From contig NZ_BLRH01000035.1 in NCBI RefSeq assembly GCF_025996515.1, forward strand, positions 868,001-932,000: a DNA stretch of 64,000 nucleotides, read 5' to 3'. The notes under the pieces were generated by a model. The model was given only the letters and a program-made list of their open reading frames with translations. It searched no databases and had not been told where the DNA came from. The DNA comes from Rhizohabitans arisaemae (lineage in GTDB: Bacteria > Actinomycetota > Actinomycetes > Streptosporangiales > Streptosporangiaceae). Position 1 is the stretch's first letter. Each line of letters starts with the position of its first letter. Below are positions 24,089 through 32,445 of this stretch, one piece after another. The position numbers and the translations under genes were made by a program.

Positions 24089-25255
24089 ATGCCAAAGGAG
24101 ATCACGGTTGTCGGGGGAGGGCTGGCGGGGCTGGTGGCGGCCATCGCGTGCGCCGAGGCCGGGGCGCGGGTCACGCTGCATGAGGCCCACGCCACGTTCG
24201 GCGGGCGAGGCCGGGCGACCGCCGCGCCGTACATCGCCCATGAGGGGGCACACGTCTTCTACGCAGACGGCCCGCACTGGAGCTGGCTCACCTCGCGGGG
24301 CCTGACGGGTCCGCTCGGCAGGCCGCCGCTCCGGGACGCCGTACGGATGGGATTCCTGCACGGCGGCCGGATGCGCCGCCTCCCGCCCGCCGGGTTCCTC
24401 CGCCTGATGGCGGGGCGGGGCAGGAAAGCCCCCGTCGACGAGGACTTCTTCACCTGGGTTTCCAGGACCCACGGTGCGGAGACGGCCAGGGTGGCCGCCA
24501 ACGCGATCGGCGTCGTCACCTACGACGCCGACACCGGGCGTCTGTCGGCCGCCTTCGTGTGGGAGTTGCTGCGGCGGGTGTTCGCGCCGGCTCCGCCCGC
24601 CGTCCGATGGGTGATCGGAGGCTGGCAGGCCGTCGTCGGCAGGCTTGTCGACCGGGCCCGCGAGCTCGGGGTCCGCCTGGAACCGAACTCCCGGGTGACC
24701 GAGCTTCCCGGTGGGCCGGTGATCGTGGCGACCGAGCTGGCCTCGGCCCGGGTGCTCCTCGGCGATGCGTCGCTGACCTGGGAGAGCGGGAACTGTGCGA
24801 TGCTCGACCTGGCCGTCCGCCGGGACTCGCGGGACCGTTTCATCTGCTTCGACCTCGACGGCGGCGGCTTCCACGAAAGCTATTCGATGCAGGATCCGAC
24901 GGTCGCGCCGGAGGGGGAGTCACTGTTCCAGATCGACATGCCGGTCCGCCGGGACGAGGGCAGGACGGACGCCCGGAGGCGGGTGGAGGAGCTCGCCGAC
25001 CTGACGGTCCCCGGCTGGCGGGAGCGGACGACCTGGCGGCGGTCGGGGTTCTCCAAGGGTCGTACCGGAGCTCTGGACCTGCCGGGATACACCTGGCGGG
25101 ACCGTCCCGCGATCGACCGCGGCGACGGCGTGTTCCTGGCGGGTGACATGGTGGCGGCGCCCGGTATGCGCGGTGAGATCTCCGTCAACAGTGCGATCAA
25201 GGCGGCCGAGGGGGCGGTGCGTGCGGCGGCGGGCAAGGTCGGGGCGGCGCCGTGA
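24089..25255 (+). CDS. FAD-dependent oxidoreductase (phytoene-desaturase-like)
   Basis: A 388-residue flavoprotein. It opens with the dinucleotide-binding motif ITVVGGGLAGLVAAIACAEAG and TLHEAHATFGGRGR, and closes with a second FAD-contact segment GVFLAGDMVAAPGMRGEISV. The fold matches the amine-oxidase / phytoene-desaturase group; the substrate is unknown. The ATG at 24089 is preceded by AAGGAGG; the upstream extension of the frame is not coding. It overlaps the next gene, an ECF41 sigma factor, by four bases. ECF41 genes are normally paired with oxidoreductases or carboxymuconolactone decarboxylases whose expression they drive, so this is probably the cognate partner. Confidence 0.88.
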   Translation: MPKEITVVGGGLAGLVAAIACAEAGARVTLHEAHATFGGRGRATAAPYIAHEGAHVFYADGPHWSWLTSRGLTGPLGRPPLRDAVRMGFLHGGRMRRLPPAGFLRLMAGRGRKAPVDEDFFTWVSRTHGAETARVAANAIGVVTYDADTGRLSAAFVWELLRRVFAPAPPAVRWVIGGWQAVVGRLVDRARELGVRLEPNSRVTELPGGPVIVATELASARVLLGDASLTWESGNCAMLDLAVRRDSRDRFICFDLDGGGFHESYSMQDPTVAPEGESLFQIDMPVRRDEGRTDARRRVEELADLTVPGWRERTTWRRSGFSKGRTGALDLPGYTWRDRPAIDRGDGVFLAGDMVAAPGMRGEISVNSAIKAAEGAVRAAAGKVGAAP

Positions 25256-26136
25256 CCACGGCCCACGACGTCTTCCAGGCTCACCGGAACCTGCTGTTCA
25301 GCCTCGCCTACGACATTCTGGGCAGTGTCGCCGACGCCGAGGACACGGTTCAGGAGACCTGGCTGCGCTGGTCCGGGGTGGACCATGCCGGGGTAGGCAA
25401 CCCGCGCGCCTACCTGGTGCGGATCACCACCCGCCTGGCGCTGGACCAGGTGACGCGTGCCCGTTCGGCCCGGGAGGACTACGTCGGTCCCTGGCTGCCC
25501 GAACCGCTGTGGACCGAGCGGCCGGAGAGCGGCGGGGACCCGGCCGAGGACGTCGTCCGCGCCCAGACCGTCGCCTTCGGCTTGATGGTGGTGCTGGAGA
25601 CCCTGTCGCCGCTGGAACGCGCGGCGTTCGTGCTGCGGGAGGCGTTCGGGTTCGAGCATTCCGAGATCGCCGTCATCCTCGCCCGGTCACCCGCCGCCGT
25701 TCGCCAGCTCGTCCATCGCGCCCGTGAGCACGTTCAGGCCCGCCGCCCCCGGTTCGCCGCGGAGCGGGCCGTCGCGCAGGCCGCCGCGGAACGTTTCCTG
25801 GACGCGGCGCTCGGCGGCAGTTTCGACGGCCTGATGGAGGTTCTCGCCCCCGACGTCACGCTCTGGTTCGACGGCGGGGGACAGGTCCGTACGGCGCTGC
25901 GGCCGATCCGGGGGAACGACAAGGTGAGCCGTCTGCTCGCCGTCGTGGCCCGGACCGACCGGCCCCTGGACGTCCGCTGGTCGCGGGGCGACGGCCCGCC
26001 GACCGCGCTGATGCTGGCCGACGGGACGCCGCTCGGCGTGCTCACCGTGGTCACCACTCCGGGCGGGGAGCTGATCAGGGAGGTTTACGGGCTCCTCAAC
26101 CCGGCCAAGCTCACGCACCTCCGGCCGGCGGAGTGA
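25252..26136 (+). CDS. ECF41-group RNA polymerase sigma factor (SigJ-like)
   Basis: A 294-residue sigma factor. Region 2 (about residues 5-75, with DILGSVADAEDTVQETWLRW) and region 4 (about 115-165, EAFGFEHSEIAVILARSPAA) are followed by a SnoaL-like C-terminal domain of 120 residues. The group marks are present: WLPEPL between regions 2 and 4, FDGGGQ (the DGGGK motif with Q for K) and NPAKL (the NPDKL motif). In this group the fused C-terminal domain acts in place of a separate anti-sigma factor. The start is the GTG of a GTGA overlap with the oxidoreductase gene. It may recognise the TGTCACA element upstream of that gene. Confidence 0.92.
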   Translation: MTTAHDVFQAHRNLLFSLAYDILGSVADAEDTVQETWLRWSGVDHAGVGNPRAYLVRITTRLALDQVTRARSAREDYVGPWLPEPLWTERPESGGDPAEDVVRAQTVAFGLMVVLETLSPLERAAFVLREAFGFEHSEIAVILARSPAAVRQLVHRAREHVQARRPRFAAERAVAQAAAERFLDAALGGSFDGLMEVLAPDVTLWFDGGGQVRTALRPIRGNDKVSRLLAVVARTDRPLDVRWSRGDGPPTALMLADGTPLGVLTVVTTPGGELIREVYGLLNPAKLTHLRPAE

Positions 26137-26290
26137 TCGCGCACCCCGATCCCGTCGGTGAACGTCGCCGTGGGAGCCGGGGGTGGGCGGCGGAAACCTC
26201 CGTGGATTCCGGCGATGCGTCTTCGGGTGGGCGGCTTCCCGTCTATTACCGCATACACGGTCGATGACATGCGGAAAATCGGCAAACTAA

Positions 26291-26326
26291 CGAACTTGCG
26301 TTCGATCATGTTATGAACGTATGTTC
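26291..26326 (+). promoter_or_regulatory. Two LexA-type SOS boxes
   Basis: CGAACTTGCGTTCG (26291-26304) and GAACGTATGTTC (26315-26326) both fit the actinobacterial SOS box (GAAC-N4-GTTC); the first is a perfect 14-base palindrome in its arms. They lie directly upstream of the DUF6504-DnaE2 genes, in a short AT-rich patch. The remainder of 26137-26290 shows nothing further. Confidence 0.88.
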
Positions 26327-26389
26327 GATCCGAAGTCTACAGCCGTGCCTCTCCCCCGGAGGCGATTCGTGCGCCTGGGGAGAGTGACC

Positions 26390-26464
26390 ATGAACGGGTG
26401 GACCGCCGACAACCGTGCTGATGCTGACGCGACGGCCGAACCGCTGGGCGAGGAGGAGACGTGA
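26390..26464 (+). CDS. Tiny ORF heading the SOS cassette
   Basis: A 24-codon reading frame (begins MNGWTADNRADADATAEPLG) with a good ribosome site GGGGAGAG seven bases upstream and a stop that overlaps the GTG of the DUF6504 gene as GTGA. The same frame is open back to an ATG at 26321 inside the second SOS box, which would give 47 residues. The overlap and ribosome site suggest real translation, perhaps as a leader that couples translation to DUF6504. I do not recognise the peptide, and it could be a relic of a lost gene. Confidence 0.4.
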   Translation: MNGWTADNRADADATAEPLGEEET

Positions 26465-26727
26465 GCAGAGTGTACGGAGACCCCATCGAGGCATGGACCC
26501 GGGACGGACGGCCGGACCGGTTCCTCTGGCGCGATCGCCTCTACACGGTGGAACGGGTGCTCGATCACTGGGTGACCTCCCGCCAGTGGTGGAAGACCAC
26601 CGAGACCGACCTGGGGGAGCGCCGGTTCTGGCGGGTCGAGGCGACCCCGGACCGGGAGGTCGGGGTCTACGAGCTGCGGTACGACACCGCGAGCAACGGC
26701 TGGCTGATGCTGCGGGTCTGGGACTGA
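26461..26727 (+). CDS. DUF6504 family protein
   Basis: An 88-residue protein of the DUF6504 family: RPDRFLWRDRLYTVERVLDHW in the middle and WRVEATPDREVGVYELRYDT at the end. Such genes typically lie between a Y-family polymerase-like gene (ImuB) and dnaE2 in actinomycete mutagenesis cassettes. The exact role is not known; a link with lesion bypass is inferred from this constant position. The GTG start follows GAGGAGG. It is followed, three bases after its stop, by dnaE2. No imuA' or imuB is present here. Confidence 0.88.
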   Translation: MSRVYGDPIEAWTRDGRPDRFLWRDRLYTVERVLDHWVTSRQWWKTTETDLGERRFWRVEATPDREVGVYELRYDTASNGWLMLRVWD

Positions 26728-26730
26728 GCG

Positions 26731-29700
26731 GTGCGCCCGTTCACCCATCTGCACGTCGCCTCCGCCTACTCGCTCCGGTACGGCGCCGCGTTTCCGGCGG
26801 CCCTCGCCGCGCGGGCGGCCGAGCTCGGCATGGACGCCCTGGCGCTGACGGACCGCGACGGGATCTACGGCGCGGTCAAGCACGTCCAGGCCTGCGTGAA
26901 AGCCGGTATCCGGGCGATCGTCGGCGTCGACCTGGTGCTGGCGGACGATTCCGCGCCGGGGAAGCCGGCGAGGGTCACCCTGCTGGCCAAACCCGGCGGG
27001 TGGGGCGCGCTCTGCCGGGTGGCCAGCGCGGCCCATCTGGGGCAGGCCGGCGCCCGGGGCGCCCCCGCGGTGACCCGTGAGTCGATCGCGGAGCAGGCGC
27101 AGGGGGAGCTGGTCCTCTTGCTCGGCCGGGGGTCGGACGTCGGGCGGGCGGTGGCCGAGCATCGGTTCGACGACGCGCGGGACCTGTTCCGGCGCTGGCG
27201 TGAAGCGGTCCCGGACCTCGCCGTGGAGGTCGTCGACCAGTACGGCTACCGCGAGGCGAGCACGGCGGCCCGGATGCTCGCCTTCGCCGACCGGGTGCGC
27301 GCCAAGGCCGTACTCACCAATCAGGTGCGGTATGCGGATCCGCAGGACGCGCCGGTCGCGGACGTCCTGGACGCGGCGCGGCGGCTGGCGCCGCTGCACC
27401 CCCGGCATCTGGATCAGAGCACGTCGCACGCCTATCTGAAGAGCGGGAAGGAGATGCTGGAGGTCGCGGAGCGGATCTGCGGGCCGGACCGGGCGGCGAT
27501 CGGCCGGTTGCTGCACACCACCCGCGAGGTCGCGGAGGGCTGCGTGCTCGACCCGGACGACGTGCTGGCGATGCGCGTGGGCCGGGTCCACCTGCCGGAG
27601 GTCGGCCGGGATCCGGTGCCGCTCCTGCGCAACCACTGCGAGGACGGACTGATCCGCCGAGGTATGGAACGATCCAAAACGACACGGGCCCGGCTTGAGG
27701 ACGAGCTGCGCGTCATCGAGCGGAAGAACCTATCCGGATATTTCATCGTCATCGCGGAAATCGCCAGCATGATTCGGCACATCCCGGTCCGCTGCGCCAT
27801 CCGCGGATCCGGCGCGGGCAGCCTGGTCAACCACCTGATCGGCATCAGCGAGGTGAACCCGATCGAGCACGGCCTGCTCATGGAGCGCTTCCTCTCCGAC
27901 GGCAGGATCGGGCTCCCCGACATCGACCTCGACGTGGAGTCCGCCGCGCGGCTCGACTGCTATCGGGCGATCTACGAGCGGTACGGCGAGACGCGGATGG
28001 CCTGCGTCTCGATGATGGAGACCTATCGGGCCCGCAGCGCGATCCGGGACGTCGGCGCGGGGGTGGGCCTGCCGCCGCACGAGATCGATGTGATCGCCAA
28101 GGCGTTCCCGCACATCCGGGCACGGCAGATCCGGGCCGCGCTGAACGACCTGCCCGAGCTGCGGGCGAGTGGGCTGGACCAGGCACAGCTGCGTCAGGTG
28201 TTCGCCCTGGCGGAGCGGCTCGACGGGCTGCCCCGGCACATCGCCATGCATCCGTGCGGGGTGCTGGTCGGCAACGGCGGGCTGCGGGACCGCACGCCGG
28301 TGCAGCACAGCCTGATGGGTTTCCCGATGAGCCAGTTCGACAAGGACGACGTGGAGGAGGCCGGTCTGCTCAAACTGGACGTCCTCGGGGTACGGATGCA
28401 GTCGGCCATCGCCTACACGCTCTCGGAGATCTCCAGGGTGGACGGGGTGACGGTGGATCCGGACGCGGTGCCCCGGGACGACGCCGCGACCTACGACATG
28501 ATCTGCTCGGGCCGTACCCTGGGCTGCTTCCAGATCGAGTCGCCGGGTCAGCGGGAGCTGGTGGCCAAGCTGGAGCCCCGGACCGTCCACGATCTGATCG
28601 TCGACATCTCGCTGTTCCGCCCCGGACCGGTCAACTCCGACATGGTCACCCCGTATCTGGAGACCCGGCACGGCTGGCGTGTCGCGAAATATCCGCATGA
28701 AAGTCTGCGGGAGGCGCTGGCCGAGACCCACGGGGTGGTCGTCTTTCACGAACAGGTTCTCCGGGTCGTCGACGCCGTCACCGGCTGCGGCCTCTCCCAC
28801 GCGGAGAAGGTGCGCCGGACGCTGAGCGACCCGGACCGGCGCCAGGACGTCCGCCGCTGGTTCCTGGCGAACGCCCGGCCGGACTTCGACCCGGCGACGG
28901 TGGAGCGGGTGTGGACGATCCTGGAGGCGTTCGGCGCGTTCGGCTTCTGCAAGGCCCACGCCGCGGCCTTCGCCCTGCCCACCTACCAGTCCGCCTGGCT
29001 GAAACGGCACCACACCGCGGCCTTCTTCGCCGGGATCCTCACCCACGAGCCGGGGATGTACCCGCCGCGGGTCATCCTCGACGACGCCCGCCGATGCGGG
29101 GTGGAGATCCTCCCGCTCGACGTCAACCGGTCCGGCCGGAACTGGGAGGTGGAGAAACGCCCGACCCCGGACGGACCCGTCTACGGCCTGCGGGTTCCGC
29201 TGTCCGCGGTGAAGGGGGTCTCCGACGCCGAAGTCGAGCGGATCACGGCGGGCCGCCCGTACACCTCCCTCGCCGACTTCTGGGCGCGGGCGCGGCCGTC
29301 CCGCCCCGTCGCCGAACGCGTCGTCGAGGTGGGGGGAGCCGACGGCCTGTACGGGCTGAGCCTGGCCGGTCCCCGCTGGCGCCCGGGGCGCCTGACCAGG
29401 CGCGATCTGATCGCCCAGGTGGGGGCGCTGGCGCGGGGGCCGTCGGGGGCGGGGGCGCAGATGCCCCTGGAGTTCACCGAGCGCATCGAGCCGGGGGAGC
29501 TGCCGGAGATGACCGAGGCCGAGGCGGTCCGGGCGGAGCTGGAGATCCTGGGGATGGACGTCAGCCGGCACGTGGTCGGGTTCCACGAGGAGCTGCTCGC
29601 GGAGCTCGGCGTCGTCCGCTCCCGCGACCTGCTGCGCTGCCGGAACAACTCCTCGATCCTGGTCGCCGGGGTCAAGGTCGCCACCCAGACGCCCGCGGTG

Positions 29701-30159
29701 CGCTCCGGGCAGCGGGTGATTTTCGTGACGCTGGACGACTCGACCGGGCCGGTCGACCTGACGTTCTTCGAGTCGGTCCAGGGGGCCTGCGCCGCCACGG
29801 TGTTCGGGTCCTGGCTGCTGGTGGCGAGGGGGGTGGTCCGCCGTACCGGCGCTCGGGCGGTCTCCCTGCGCGCCGAGGCGTGCTGGGACCTTCCGGCGCT
29901 TGAGGAGCTCCGCGCCGCCGAGGGGCCGGACGCGGTGCGGAGCCTGGTACGGCGTGCGCCCGCAACCCGCGACGGGGGCGTCGGCGGCCGGGCGATCGAG
30001 TACGGCAACGGCTACCGGCTCTCGCCGTACGCAGACCTCGGGCCCGTTCCGTCTCCGGCGGCCGGCCTGGCGGCGAGCGTGCCGTCCGCCAGGCTCTGGC
30101 ACGCCAGCCAGGGAAGCTCCGGGGACACCGGGCGCCGACAGTATTTACCTCGGCACTGA
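26731..30159 (+). CDS. dnaE2: Error-prone DNA polymerase III alpha subunit DnaE2/ImuC
   Basis: A 1142-residue C-family DNA polymerase. The PHP domain begins FTHLHVASAYSLRYG and includes LALTDRDGIYGAVKH; the catalytic aspartates are in LPDIDLDVE at about residues 394-402; RPGPVNSDMVTPYLETRHG and FGFCKAHAAAFALPTYQSAWLKRHH follow, and an OB domain lies near the C-terminus (VTLDDSTGPVDLTFFE). Length and PHP sequence separate it from the replicative DnaE1. DnaE2 performs translesion synthesis after DNA damage, normally together with ImuA' and ImuB. Here it is preceded by two SOS boxes and DUF6504 only, so any ImuB must be encoded elsewhere. The GTG start is three bases after the DUF6504 stop. Confidence 0.92.
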   Translation: MRPFTHLHVASAYSLRYGAAFPAALAARAAELGMDALALTDRDGIYGAVKHVQACVKAGIRAIVGVDLVLADDSAPGKPARVTLLAKPGGWGALCRVASAAHLGQAGARGAPAVTRESIAEQAQGELVLLLGRGSDVGRAVAEHRFDDARDLFRRWREAVPDLAVEVVDQYGYREASTAARMLAFADRVRAKAVLTNQVRYADPQDAPVADVLDAARRLAPLHPRHLDQSTSHAYLKSGKEMLEVAERICGPDRAAIGRLLHTTREVAEGCVLDPDDVLAMRVGRVHLPEVGRDPVPLLRNHCEDGLIRRGMERSKTTRARLEDELRVIERKNLSGYFIVIAEIASMIRHIPVRCAIRGSGAGSLVNHLIGISEVNPIEHGLLMERFLSDGRIGLPDIDLDVESAARLDCYRAIYERYGETRMACVSMMETYRARSAIRDVGAGVGLPPHEIDVIAKAFPHIRARQIRAALNDLPELRASGLDQAQLRQVFALAERLDGLPRHIAMHPCGVLVGNGGLRDRTPVQHSLMGFPMSQFDKDDVEEAGLLKLDVLGVRMQSAIAYTLSEISRVDGVTVDPDAVPRDDAATYDMICSGRTLGCFQIESPGQRELVAKLEPRTVHDLIVDISLFRPGPVNSDMVTPYLETRHGWRVAKYPHESLREALAETHGVVVFHEQVLRVVDAVTGCGLSHAEKVRRTLSDPDRRQDVRRWFLANARPDFDPATVERVWTILEAFGAFGFCKAHAAAFALPTYQSAWLKRHHTAAFFAGILTHEPGMYPPRVILDDARRCGVEILPLDVNRSGRNWEVEKRPTPDGPVYGLRVPLSAVKGVSDAEVERITAGRPYTSLADFWARARPSRPVAERVVEVGGADGLYGLSLAGPRWRPGRLTRRDLIAQVGALARGPSGAGAQMPLEFTERIEPGELPEMTEAEAVRAELEILGMDVSRHVVGFHEELLAELGVVRSRDLLRCRNNSSILVAGVKVATQTPAVRSGQRVIFVTLDDSTGPVDLTFFESVQGACAATVFGSWLLVARGVVRRTGARAVSLRAEACWDLPALEELRAAEGPDAVRSLVRRAPATRDGGVGGRAIEYGNGYRLSPYADLGPVPSPAAGLAASVPSARLWHASQGSSGDTGRRQYLPRH

Positions 30160-30236
30160 TCCGGGGTTGCGGATTCTCGACGATCGGCTTTCTACATTCT
30201 TCGTTGTCCCGTTCAGCCGATCGAAAGTGAGACGCC

Positions 30237-30611
30237 ATGAAGCCCTCCGCGCTTCTGATTCCCCTGATCGCAGCCGGTGTGGTCGCGGTGACAGCCGTCC
30301 CCGCCAACGCCGAGGTGAACTCCTTCAGAGTGACGGTGAACCCCGGTGAGGAGATCTTCGCCAGCGGTCCGCTCAAGAAGACGAAGGACTCGCTCGGCGC
30401 GGTCCTGGTGAAGCTGGAGGAGAACGCCGCCAACGCCGAGGTGAAGGTCGGCAACTGCAAGGGCAAGTACCTCGGTGCCGCCGCCATCGTGGCGAACGAC
30501 CACCGGCCGGCCGTCGCCGCCGCCCAGATCCCCACCGGCCAGTGCGTCAGGCTCAAGGTGAAGAACAACGGCACGGCTCCCACGGTCTTCGCCGGTACCT
30601 GGTCCTTCTGA
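30237..30611 (+). CDS. Small secreted protein of unknown function
   Basis: A 124-residue exported protein. A signal peptide covers about residues 1-26 (ALLIPLIAAGVVAVTAVPANA, cleavage after ANA). The mature part is a small, Lys- and Ala-rich, probably beta-sandwich domain with FRVTVNPGEEIFASG, two cysteines (GNCKG, GQCVR) that may form a disulphide, and a C-terminal TVFAGTWSF. Neither a lipobox nor a membrane anchor is present, so it is released or wall-associated. GTGAGACGCC precedes the ATG. I do not recognise the family. It is monocistronic: a good terminator follows. Confidence 0.82.
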   Translation: MKPSALLIPLIAAGVVAVTAVPANAEVNSFRVTVNPGEEIFASGPLKKTKDSLGAVLVKLEENAANAEVKVGNCKGKYLGAAAIVANDHRPAVAAAQIPTGQCVRLKVKNNGTAPTVFAGTWSF

Positions 30612-30622
30612 GCGACCCGTCC

Positions 30623-30652
30623 CCGCGAGGGCCTGTGACCGGGCCCTCGCGG
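30623..30652 (+). terminator. Terminator hairpin after the small secreted protein
   Basis: A perfect 11-bp stem, CCGCGAGGGCC / GGCCCTCGCGG, with an eight-base loop starts 11 bases after the stop codon. No T-run follows. Confidence 0.85.
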
Positions 30653-30748
30653 TCGGCCGTACTTCGCGGGTATCCGGCGGATGCGCGGGCGGGATGCGCT
30701 CCGACCTGTTACTAATGGGGCAACGTCAGATCGGTAACGGGGTCCGTC

Positions 30749-31648
30749 ATGCGCCGTGGGGCGATTGCCGCTGCTCTGTGTGTCGCGCTGGCGGCATGCT
30801 CCGTCGTCTCGCGGCCCCAGGTCGGCGGGACCGGCCCGGCGCCGCCGTCGGCGACCGTCGCCGATCGGGGCGGGCCGCAGCCCGCCGTGGCCGAGGCGGA
30901 GGCGGAGCGGATCGCCCGGCGCTATCTGGAGGTCGCGGGCGAAGCCGACCTGCGTAGGGACCAGCGGCTGCTCGCCCAGGTGGAGGGCGGTACGGCGCTC
31001 GCCGTGCACAGTGCCCTCTACCGGATTCTCCCCAGGCCCGGCCGGATCCCCGGCGATGTGACGGACCGGTTCCTGATCCCCAAGTTCACCGGGTATCCGC
31101 GGTGGTTCGTCGCGGAGGGCCGGGGGCATGCCGCCGTGTTCGTCCGGCGGTCGCCGGGCGCGCCGTGGCTGGTCCGCCATCGGGTCACCCTGCAGGGGCC
31201 GCTGCCGCGGGTCAAACGGGATCGGGACGGATACGCCGTCCAGCCCCGGGAGGTTCCGGACCCGGCCGTCGACCACGCCCAGCTGATCACCCGCGGCGGA
31301 TGCGGCGATCTCTGTACGGCGCTCCGCCGCCACCACCGCCTGTTCGCCGGCGCGCGCTGGCGGGCACGGGTGCAGATCCGGCCGGGGCAGGAGCGCTACG
31401 CGCTGCGTACGGCCGACGGCGGTTCGCTCGTCTGGTACTTCCTCGATCACTCGTTCACGGCGGTCAGAGGCGAAGGCGGTCACCCGGTCACGATGGAGCA
31501 GGAGGCGGCCCGCATGCTCGGCGTCGCCGAGCTCACCCGCAGGATGGACTGGCGGTCGAGCTACCAGGCCGTCGCCCACGCCGGCCGGGGGCGGACGCTC
31601 TGGCTCGGCCTGGAGCTGCCCGGCTGGGTGAGCGTCACCGGGCGGTGA
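30749..31648 (+). CDS. Putative lipoprotein of unknown function
   Basis: A 299-residue exported protein. The signal peptide MRRGAIAAALCVALAAC ends in a lipobox (ALAAC, Cys at residue 17), so the mature protein should be anchored to the outer face of the membrane. The mature part has a helical stretch rich in Glu/Ala (AVAEAEAERIARRYLEVAGEA) followed by a mixed domain with aromatic patches such as LVWYFLDHSF. I recognise no family. The ATG start is the first in frame. It ends ten bases from the convergent DUF4328 gene, where short GGTGAC / GTCACC repeats could form a hairpin. Confidence 0.82.
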   Translation: MRRGAIAAALCVALAACSVVSRPQVGGTGPAPPSATVADRGGPQPAVAEAEAERIARRYLEVAGEADLRRDQRLLAQVEGGTALAVHSALYRILPRPGRIPGDVTDRFLIPKFTGYPRWFVAEGRGHAAVFVRRSPGAPWLVRHRVTLQGPLPRVKRDRDGYAVQPREVPDPAVDHAQLITRGGCGDLCTALRRHHRLFAGARWRARVQIRPGQERYALRTADGGSLVWYFLDHSFTAVRGEGGHPVTMEQEAARMLGVAELTRRMDWRSSYQAVAHAGRGRTLWLGLELPGWVSVTGR

Positions 31649-31657
31649 CCCGGGGCG

Positions 31658-32329
31658 TCACCGCAGGCCCCGCCGACCGGCCCCGGCGGGTACGTCGAGG
31701 CGGACGGTGGAGTCGGTGGTCATCTGCTGGGCCCGGGTGATCTCCCAGATCGTCGCCCCGCACAGCAGCGCGGAGACCAGGACCGAGGCGGCCTGCGCGT
31801 GGCCGGTCCCGGTCAGCAGCGGGCCACGGGAGAACACCAGCGTCCAGACCGTCACCAGGCAGCTCGCCCACCAGCAGGTGAGCAGGGTGAGCCAGGGGGC
31901 GAGGGTGAGGCGCCGGGGGGAGGAGCTGCCCCGCCAGACGTCGTGGACGATCAGGGGCGGCAGGACCAGGTTGACCAGCGGGACGAACCACACCGCGATC
32001 GCCCATCCCCGGCTGAACCGCGGCCTGGTCAGCCCGTACACCTCGATGGTCTGCCTGGCCCGCCACAGCCAGCCCAGGTAGGACCCGGCGGTGGTGAGGG
32101 CGATTCCGGTCGCCAGCAGGACAAGCAGGGCGAAGACCGTGACGGCCCCGACGACGGGGTTACCTTCCGATTCCCTGGGCATACCGCCCATGGCGGCGAT
32201 CTCTCGCATCAACGTCTGGCCACGGGTGGCCTCGAAGATCGCGAGAGCGGTGACCGCCAGGACGTTCGAAACCAGTAAAACGCAGGTCCACATGGCAGGC
32301 CGAACCGGCGCACTTGGCGCATAGCGCAT
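31658..32329 (-). CDS. DUF4328 membrane protein
   Basis: A 223-residue membrane protein with about five or six helices. The family marks are YLGWLWRARQTIEVYGLTRP between helices 3 and 4 and GWAIAVWFVPLVNLVLPPLI after it, both typical of DUF4328. Function is unknown; members are widespread in actinomycetes. The start codon is an ATG 12 bases before the plus-strand TGTCTCCCC, which reads GGGGAGACA upstream on the coding strand and supplies a good ribosome site. Confidence 0.87.
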   Translation of the reverse strand: MRYAPSAPVRPAMWTCVLLVSNVLAVTALAIFEATRGQTLMREIAAMGGMPRESEGNPVVGAVTVFALLVLLATGIALTTAGSYLGWLWRARQTIEVYGLTRPRFSRGWAIAVWFVPLVNLVLPPLIVHDVWRGSSSPRRLTLAPWLTLLTCWWASCLVTVWTLVFSRGPLLTGTGHAQAASVLVSALLCGATIWEITRAQQMTTDSTVRLDVPAGAGRRGLR

Positions 32330-32445
32330 GATGTCTCCCCCCGCATGCGCTTGATCACAGACAGTGCCTACATATCCCGGGGTTGGACACTCCTAACCCA
32401 AGATCGTTCCATCTCTGTGACCGGTAACGGGGGCGTAGTACCGGT

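Noticed and set aside
27730-30102. A 790-codon open frame on the minus strand inside dnaE2
   Set aside because: It is a GC-driven shadow: its composition is Pro/Arg/His-rich without domains, and dnaE2 on the plus strand has clear catalytic motifs throughout.
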